Source: Deltaproteobacteria bacterium (GTDB lineage: Bacteria > Bdellovibrionota_C > UBA2361 > OMII01). Taken from it: 7,813 nt of DNA. The number at the start of each line of letters is the position of its first letter. The first letter of the stretch is position 1. The notes beneath the pieces were generated by a model. It was not told where the DNA came from and did no database searches. It was given only the letters and a program-made list of their open reading frames with translations. The stretch spans positions 1 through 7,813 of the forward strand of contig JALRCK010000091.1 of NCBI GenBank assembly GCA_023262305.1, written 5' to 3'. Below are positions 3,595 to 7,813 of the stretch, piece by piece. A program made the position numbers and the translations under genes.

Positions 3595-6114
3595 ATGGAA
3601 AATCTACCTTCTGTAAGCCCCATCGCAATTGAATCAGAGATGCGTCAGTCGTACCTCGACTACGCCATGTCCGTTATCGTCGGTCGAGCCCTCCCAGACG
3701 TCCGAGACGGCCTTAAACCGGTACAGCGCCGCGTTCTCTACGCGATGCTCAACGAGGGTCTCGTCTCGAACCGAAAGCACTCTAAGTGCGCCGGAGTCGT
3801 GGGCGAGGTGCTCAAGCGTTACCACCCACACGGCGACATGCCGGTGTATGAAGCGCTCGTGCGATTGGCTCAGCCGTGGAACCTTCGCTACACCCTGATC
3901 GATGGACAAGGAAACTTCGGATCGATCGACGGCGATCCACCCGCTGCATACCGATACACAGAGTGTCGCATGACATCTCTCGCGGAGCGACTCCTTGAAG
4001 ATATCGAGAAAGAAACGGTCGATTTCTCCCCGAACTTCGATGATTCAACTCAAGAGCCACAAGTTCTTCCCTCTGTGATTCCAAACCTCTTGGTAAACGG
4101 AGCAAACGGAATCGCTGTAGGTATGGCGACACACATCCCGCCTCACAACCTCTCGGAGGTTATTGATGGCGCGCTCGCTGTGCTTAAAAACCCAGTCGTT
4201 TCCCTCAATGAGTTGTTGCAGCTCATCCCCGGACCAGACTTCCCAACGGGGGGAACGATCTACGGCCGCGGCGCCATCATCAGCGCGTACTCAACGGGTC
4301 GTGGAATTATCCAGGTTCGAGCAAAGGCTTCCTTCGAGAAGCTCAAGACCAAAAGCCGCGAGGCTGACATCATCGTCATCACCGAGATACCATACCAACT
4401 CAACAAGGCTCGCCTCCTTGAGAAGATCGCTGAGCTCGTCAACGAGAAGCAGATCGAGGGCATCTCGAAGCTTCGCGACGAAAGCGACCGCCAAGGTATG
4501 CGAATCGTTATCGAGCTGAAGCGTGACGCGACACCAGAGGTCGTTCTCAATCAGCTCTATAAGCTCACACCGATGCAGTCGAGCTTCGGTATCGTGAACC
4601 TCGCAATCGTTGATGGAAAGCCGGTCATCTGCTCGCTCCTTGATCTCTTGACCCACTTCCTCAATCACCGTCGCGACGTCGTAACTCGACGCACTGAGTT
4701 CGACCTGAAGAAGGCTAAAGAGCGCATGCACCTCTTAGAGGGATTCCGCATCGCGCTCCTCAACCTCGACGATGTCATTAAGCTGATCCGTCAGGCGAGC
4801 ACACCAAAGGACGCTCGAGACGAGCTCATCTCGCGATACAGCCTCTCAACAATCCAAGCGCAAGCGATCCTCGACCTTCGCCTCCAAAAGCTCACGGGCA
4901 TGGAGCGACTTGCCATCGAGCAAGAGTACGATGAGCTCGCCAAGCTCATTCAAGACCTCTTGGACATCTTGGGCGACGCCAAGCGAATCGACAGCATCAT
5001 CGGCACCGAGCTTCTGGCAGTGAAAGAGAAGTACGGCGATGCTCGGCGCACCGAAATCATCGATGACGGTGGCGAGATCGACATGAAGGATCTCATCGAA
5101 GATGAGCAGATGGTTGTGAGCGTCAGCCACAAGGGATACATCAAGCGAACATCGGCGTCCGAATACAGAGAGCAGCGTCGCGGTGGCAAGGGCATTATCG
5201 GAGCTTCATCGGACGATGAGGATTTCGTGCAGCACCTCTTCGTCACCTCCTCTCTCTCAGACCTCTTGGTCTTCACGAACCACGGCCGGATGTACTGGCT
5301 CAAGGTGTACAACATCCCTGAGTCTGGCCGCACCTCTAAGGGTCGCGCGCTCGTTAACCTCCTTGAGCTCAAGGAAGACGAGAAGCTCTGCGCTATCCTT
5401 CCGATCAAGGAGTGGAGCGAGAATAGCTTCGTGGCGCTCGCGACCCGAAAGGGAATCATCAAGAAGACTGCGCTCGAGGAATTCTCGCGCTCACGTCGGA
5501 ACGGAATCGTGGCGTGCACGCTTGAAGAGGGCGACACCCTCATCGGCGCGGCTATCACGGGCGGCAAGGACGACATCATTCTCGCCACCCGCGACGGTAT
5601 GGCGATCCGCTTCCAAGAGGATCAGGTTCGACCGATGGGCCGATCGGCCCGCGGCGTAACGGGAATCCGCTTCGAGGGAGACGATGCAGTTGTAAGCATG
5701 ACCGTCATCCAGGGTGGTGGCGCTCAACCAGCTGAAGGACAAGAGGAGCTCACACTCCTCACCGTGTGCGAGAACGGATTCGGCAAACGCACGGTTGTCT
5801 CTGAGTACCGTTCTCAGAACCGCGGTGGTAAGGGACTCATCGACATCCAGACTGAGGGTCGTAACGGTCCCGTAGTCGAGGCGACAGCTGTTACTAATGT
5901 GACAGGAATTATGCTCATCACCTCAGGTGGCAAGATCATCCGCACGAGCGCCAAGGACGTGTCAGTCATCGGACGAAACACACGTGGTGTTAAGATGATC
6001 GACCTCGATGAGAACGAGAAGGTCGTCGCGGTTGCGCAAGCGAGCGGCGACACAAATGGCTCGGAAGAGACCCCAACGGAGGGGACACCACCAACTGAAA
6101 CTCAGGTGAACTAA
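3595..6114 (+). CDS. gyrA: DNA gyrase subunit A
   Basis: This is the cleavage/reunion and DNA-wrapping subunit of gyrase, which with GyrB introduces negative supercoils using ATP. The 839-residue protein is full length. The N-terminal winged-helix domain has SYLDYAMSVIVGRALPDVRDGLKPVQRR (from about residue 19), HPHGD, and catalytic tyrosine Y121 in RYTE. Tower and coiled-coil regions follow. The C-terminal beta-pinwheel starts near 505 and carries the GyrA-box QRRGGKG (527-533), with a second related blade motif QNRGGKG (741-747); this box separates gyrase from topoisomerase IV. The last 25 or so residues form a Thr/Pro/Glu-rich tail. In the quinolone region, M82, P83 and E86 replace E. coli S83, A84 and D87; KPVQRR has Gln where E. 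coli GyrA has His. Leu CTC and Arg CGA are common codons. gyrB is not adjacent. It is monocistronic, judging by its own promoter and strong terminator. Confidence 0.98.
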   Translation: MENLPSVSPIAIESEMRQSYLDYAMSVIVGRALPDVRDGLKPVQRRVLYAMLNEGLVSNRKHSKCAGVVGEVLKRYHPHGDMPVYEALVRLAQPWNLRYTLIDGQGNFGSIDGDPPAAYRYTECRMTSLAERLLEDIEKETVDFSPNFDDSTQEPQVLPSVIPNLLVNGANGIAVGMATHIPPHNLSEVIDGALAVLKNPVVSLNELLQLIPGPDFPTGGTIYGRGAIISAYSTGRGIIQVRAKASFEKLKTKSREADIIVITEIPYQLNKARLLEKIAELVNEKQIEGISKLRDESDRQGMRIVIELKRDATPEVVLNQLYKLTPMQSSFGIVNLAIVDGKPVICSLLDLLTHFLNHRRDVVTRRTEFDLKKAKERMHLLEGFRIALLNLDDVIKLIRQASTPKDARDELISRYSLSTIQAQAILDLRLQKLTGMERLAIEQEYDELAKLIQDLLDILGDAKRIDSIIGTELLAVKEKYGDARRTEIIDDGGEIDMKDLIEDEQMVVSVSHKGYIKRTSASEYREQRRGGKGIIGASSDDEDFVQHLFVTSSLSDLLVFTNHGRMYWLKVYNIPESGRTSKGRALVNLLELKEDEKLCAILPIKEWSENSFVALATRKGIIKKTALEEFSRSRRNGIVACTLEEGDTLIGAAITGGKDDIILATRDGMAIRFQEDQVRPMGRSARGVTGIRFEGDDAVVSMTVIQGGGAQPAEGQEELTLLTVCENGFGKRTVVSEYRSQNRGGKGLIDIQTEGRNGPVVEATAVTNVTGIMLITSGGKIIRTSAKDVSVIGRNTRGVKMIDLDENEKVVAVAQASGDTNGSEETPTEGTPPTETQVN

Positions 6115-6134
6115 GTAGCCAGGGTCCAGAATCG

Positions 6135-6181
6135 CCCCCTTCGCCATCCTCATGAGAGGGTTCATGGCGAAGGGGGTTTTT
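6135..6181 (+). terminator. Intrinsic terminator of gyrA
   Basis: A perfect 13-bp stem, CCCCCTTCGCCAT (6135-6147) with ATGGCGAAGGGGG (6164-6176), is followed at once by TTTTT (6177-6181). The loop contains a small inner hairpin CCTC-ATGA-GAGG. It starts 21 bases after the gyrA stop and is the strongest terminator in the window. Confidence 0.93.
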
Positions 6182-6205
6182 ATTTGCGAGCGTCATCAAC
6201 CGAGA

Positions 6206-6227
6206 GGGGCCACATGAGCGTGGCTCT
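6206..6227 (+). other. Stem-loop upstream of gpsA
   Basis: GGGGCCAC (6206-6213) can pair with GTGGCTCT (6220-6227), including G-U pairs, around the loop ATGAGC. It has no T-tract. It lies before the proposed gpsA promoter and just before the GGAGG at 6231-6235; its role is unclear. Confidence 0.3.
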
Positions 6228-6239
6228 AGTGGAGGCATG

Positions 6240-6268
6240 GTGACAGCCGAGCCTGACTCTAGGATACT
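6240..6268 (+). promoter_or_regulatory. gpsA promoter, leaderless geometry
   Basis: GTGACA (6240-6245, 5 of 6 to the -35 consensus) and GATACT (6263-6268, 4 of 6 to the -10) are separated by exactly 17 bases. Seven bases (6269-6275) then lead to the ATG at 6276, the start that best fits the GpsA family. The promoter therefore lies inside the longer reading frame that begins at 6237. Confidence 0.5.
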
Positions 6269-6275
6269 GGAGCGA

Positions 6276-7268
6276 ATGACGAGCCAAATTTTAAAGATAT
6301 CAGTAGTGGGTCTCGGAGCGTGGGGTTCCGCCCTCGCCCTTCACTGCGCTCGCCTCGGGCACTCCGTCATCGGCTGGAGTAGGGACTCAGAGTTCGTTGA
6401 GGAGCTCAATCGAACCCGATTAGTTAAACTTGGCAGTCACACGGCTCAGGCACCGCAAAACCTCAAAGCCACTTCGACTCTGGACGACCTCGCCGCAGCC
6501 GACCTTACTATCGTGGCCCTCCCAGCTCGCGCATGGGGAGAGGTGCTTCCAAAGCTTAAGGCAAACACTCTCGTCAGCGCCACCAAAGGGCTTGAGAAGG
6601 AAACTAACTCAACACCCCTGAGCTACGCGCACACAGCGCGCGGCTACGCACGCGAGCAGCTAGCAGTTCTCTCGGGACCGAGCTTCGCCTCTGATCTGAT
6701 CGCTGGACGACCGATCTCCGTCGTTGCTGGCTCGACCTCCGCACCCCTTGCCTCTCTGGTGGCCACGTCTCTCTCATCGCCCGCGTTTCGCGTCTACACA
6801 TCGAGCGATCCCCTCGGCGTTGAGCTTGGCGGCATCCTCAAAAATATTGTCGCTATCGTAGCCGGAGTATCCGACTCCCTCGGATACGGGCCTTCAACCC
6901 GAGCCGCAATCATCTCGCGCGGGCTTCATGAGATGACTGAGATCTCAGTCGCTCTCGGCGCTCAGGAGCGCACACTCTCGGGCCTTTCAGGACTCGGCGA
7001 TCTTGTGATGACCGCCACAGAGGACCAAAGCAGAAACCGTACCGTTGGCCTTCGCCTCGGCAAAGGAGAGAAGCTCTCCGATCTCATCACCTCCCTTGGA
7101 GCGACTGCCGAGGGAGTTCTGACCGCCCCGCTTGCACTCTCACTTGCGCGCCAGCACAAGGTGGATGCCCCTATTACTGAGCACGCCGTACGGCTCATGA
7201 ACGGCGAGATACGAGCGACTGAGATGGCGCATTCGCTGATGACACGGCCTCTTAAGAGCGAATTTTAA
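6276..7268 (+). CDS. gpsA: NAD(P)-dependent glycerol-3-phosphate dehydrogenase
   Basis: This cytosolic enzyme reduces dihydroxyacetone phosphate to sn-glycerol-3-phosphate, the backbone precursor of phospholipids. From ATG 6276 it has 330 residues, the usual family length. The N-terminal Rossmann motif is G12-L-G14-A-W-G17; then come ATKGLE (near 108), LSGPSFASD (about 132-140), catalytic lysine K189 in GGILKN, TRAAIISRGLHEM, SGLGDLV and the substrate-binding SRNR (252-255). The frame is open back to ATG 6237, which would add 13 residues (MVTAEPDSRILER) not typical of the family; the GGAGG at 6231-6235 is only one base from that ATG and four from GTG 6240, both poor spacings. Start 6276 puts the Rossmann glycines at the usual distance from the N-terminus and fits a leaderless promoter. 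No terminator with a T-tract is seen after the stop. Confidence 0.95.
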   Translation: MTSQILKISVVGLGAWGSALALHCARLGHSVIGWSRDSEFVEELNRTRLVKLGSHTAQAPQNLKATSTLDDLAAADLTIVALPARAWGEVLPKLKANTLVSATKGLEKETNSTPLSYAHTARGYAREQLAVLSGPSFASDLIAGRPISVVAGSTSAPLASLVATSLSSPAFRVYTSSDPLGVELGGILKNIVAIVAGVSDSLGYGPSTRAAIISRGLHEMTEISVALGAQERTLSGLSGLGDLVMTATEDQSRNRTVGLRLGKGEKLSDLITSLGATAEGVLTAPLALSLARQHKVDAPITEHAVRLMNGEIRATEMAHSLMTRPLKSEF

Positions 7269-7270
7269 GA

Positions 7271-7296
7271 TCGTGGGCCTCTCTCAGACCTCACGA
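7271..7296 (+). terminator. Weak stem-loop after gpsA
   Basis: TCGTGGG (7271-7277) pairs with CC-T-CACGA (7289-7296) with one bulged T, directly after the gpsA stop. There is no T-tract, so termination here would need another factor. Low confidence. Confidence 0.3.
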
Positions 7297-7412
7297 AGTT
7301 GGTACGGGAAGGCGCGATGCGTGCTTATGCCGCACGACACCTCCTCGTAGCTGAAACACGTGGCCTTCTCATGACTTCCCCGCTGACGACCTCCGAGCCC
7401 GCCGAGGTGTCG

Positions 7413-7486
7413 CAGTCGGTTCTGTCGAAACCTATCAGGTACCGGGTATCAGCCATACCACAAACGGTCTACATTCCAACCGACTG
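7413..7486 (+). other. Nested inverted repeats; possible structured RNA or regulatory site
   Basis: CAGTCGGTT (7413-7421) and AACCGACTG (7478-7486) form a perfect 9-bp outer stem. Inside are two small hairpins, ACCT-ATC-AGGT (7430-7440) and GGTAT-CAGCC-ATACC (7445-7459). The whole is 74 bases, tRNA-sized, but it has no CCA, T-loop or anticodon arm, so it is not a tRNA. It lies in the non-coding gap 7269-7557. I do not recognise a known RNA family. Confidence 0.35.
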
Positions 7487-7500
7487 AAAGGTAACGACGG

Positions 7501-7545
7501 AATCCGGACGATCCGAGAACCTGCTTCGGATTAGAATGTCTAGAC
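7501..7545 (+). promoter_or_regulatory. Promoter and overlapping dyads before the terminal small gene
   Basis: TAGAAT (7532-7537) is a 5-of-6 -10 box placing transcription start near 7544, 14 bases before the GTG at 7558. No good -35 is seen. Instead the -35 region is covered by inverted repeats: AATCCG (7501-7506) and ATCCGA (7511-7516) can each pair with the arm TTCGGATT (7525-7532). The palindrome GTCTAGAC (7538-7545) covers the start point. A poor -35 plus dyads suggests control by a DNA-binding protein, but none is encoded here. Confidence 0.45.
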
Positions 7546-7557
7546 AGGAGATAGTAA

Positions 7558-7812
7558 GTGAACGTGCTGTACGGAATCATCAAAGTCCTTTTTCGATTCG
7601 TCCTGCTTGTCGTCGGGATAGGCGGCCTGCATTTCATCACGGAGTACTACGGCATCGGCCTTAGTAATTATTTTGCGCCCCCCTCACTTATCGCTGCGAC
7701 ACGAAAACTCCCTCCGATTTCGAAGATTGAAATTTATCGCTTTCCGGATCACGCGGAGTCCATTGCCTTAGAGGGCCAAGCGACACCATGTCGCCTAGCA
7801 TCTTTTCAATGA
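7558..7812 (+). CDS. Small membrane-anchored protein of unknown function
   Basis: I do not recognise this 84-residue protein. It starts at GTG 7558 with a strong AGGAG (7546-7550) seven bases upstream, so the start is well supported. Residues 10-27 are very hydrophobic (VLFRFVLLVVGIGGLHFI) and form one probable membrane helix or uncleaved signal anchor. The remainder, about 57 residues with a KLPPISKIEIYRFP stretch, is soluble and probably outside the cytoplasmic membrane. The stop TGA (7810-7812) is one base before the window edge. From about 7743 another frame (+2) is open to the edge, so a frameshifted longer protein cannot be excluded; a tail ending abruptly after a strand-like segment makes this worth considering. 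Confidence 0.6.
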   Translation: MNVLYGIIKVLFRFVLLVVGIGGLHFITEYYGIGLSNYFAPPSLIAATRKLPPISKIEIYRFPDHAESIALEGQATPCRLASFQ

Positions 7813-7813
7813 G

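Noticed and set aside
4291..4731. Minus-strand reading frame of 146 codons inside gyrA
   Set aside because: Shadow frame of a strongly conserved gene; no start signal or recognisable protein.
4950..5588. Minus-strand reading frame of 212 codons inside gyrA
   Set aside because: Serine/arginine-rich composition typical of an antisense shadow of the gyrA C-terminal domain.
7413..7486. Possible tRNA or integron attC site
   Set aside because: tRNA-sized with an outer stem, but it lacks the T-loop, anticodon arm and CCA; the ends do not match attC core sites (GTTRRRY/RYYYAAC).
7299..7487. Possible 62-codon gene between gpsA and the last gene
   Set aside because: No Shine-Dalgarno sequence before the start at 7299, no hydrophobic or family pattern, and it overlaps the nested dyads at 7413-7486.
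1..7813. CRISPR array, insertion sequence, prophage or toxin-antitoxin system
   Set aside because: No regularly spaced repeats, terminal inverted repeats, transposase or phage-like protein and no small overlapping gene pairs were found.

Overview
The window is bacterial chromosome, about mid-50s percent GC by eye, standard genetic code (TGA is used as a stop), densely coding on both strands, with chromosomally encoded CCA ends on its tRNAs. It looks like core genome rather than an accessory island: I see no transposase, integrase, phage or CRISPR sequence. The organism cannot be named safely from this sequence. GyrA carries a GyrA-box, so it is a true gyrase subunit, and it does not sit next to gyrB. 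Two genes appear to be read from leaderless transcripts. Arginine CGA is used freely in gyrA. These traits fit a poorly characterised lineage, possibly Gram-negative, but that is a guess.

Layout. 1-44 is the 3' end of a tRNA-Ser whose 5' part lies outside the window. It is followed on the + strand by tadA (150-620, tRNA adenosine deaminase) and a PfkB-family nucleoside/sugar kinase, probably adenosine kinase (681-1670). A complete tRNA-Ser(CGA) at 1822-1911 has a good promoter upstream. It converges on a two-gene minus-strand operon, mtn then apt (3382 down to 2027). A 212-bp divergent intergenic region separates mtn from gyrA (3595-6114), which ends in a textbook intrinsic terminator at 6135-6181. 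gpsA follows (best start 6276, to 7268). After a non-coding stretch of about 290 bases comes a short membrane-anchored protein of unknown function (7558-7812) at the window edge.

How the genes fit together. Three neighbours belong to adenine/adenosine salvage. Mtn releases adenine from methylthioadenosine and S-adenosylhomocysteine, Apt turns adenine into AMP, and the PfkB kinase may turn adenosine into AMP. TadA and the two serine tRNAs belong to decoding. GyrA and GpsA are housekeeping (DNA supercoiling; glycerol-3-phosphate for phospholipids).

The most interesting signals are regulatory or structural rather than a new protein system. There are sigma70-type promoters whose -10 box lies 6-7 nt before the start codon of gyrA and of gpsA. 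A perfect 14-bp inverted copy of the tRNA-Ser T-arm lies just downstream of that tRNA. The gyrA upstream region has roughly helically phased A/T tracts and a near-perfect 12-bp dyad. GyrA has methionine where quinolone-sensitive enzymes usually have serine. I found no convincing evidence of a previously undescribed multi-gene system.
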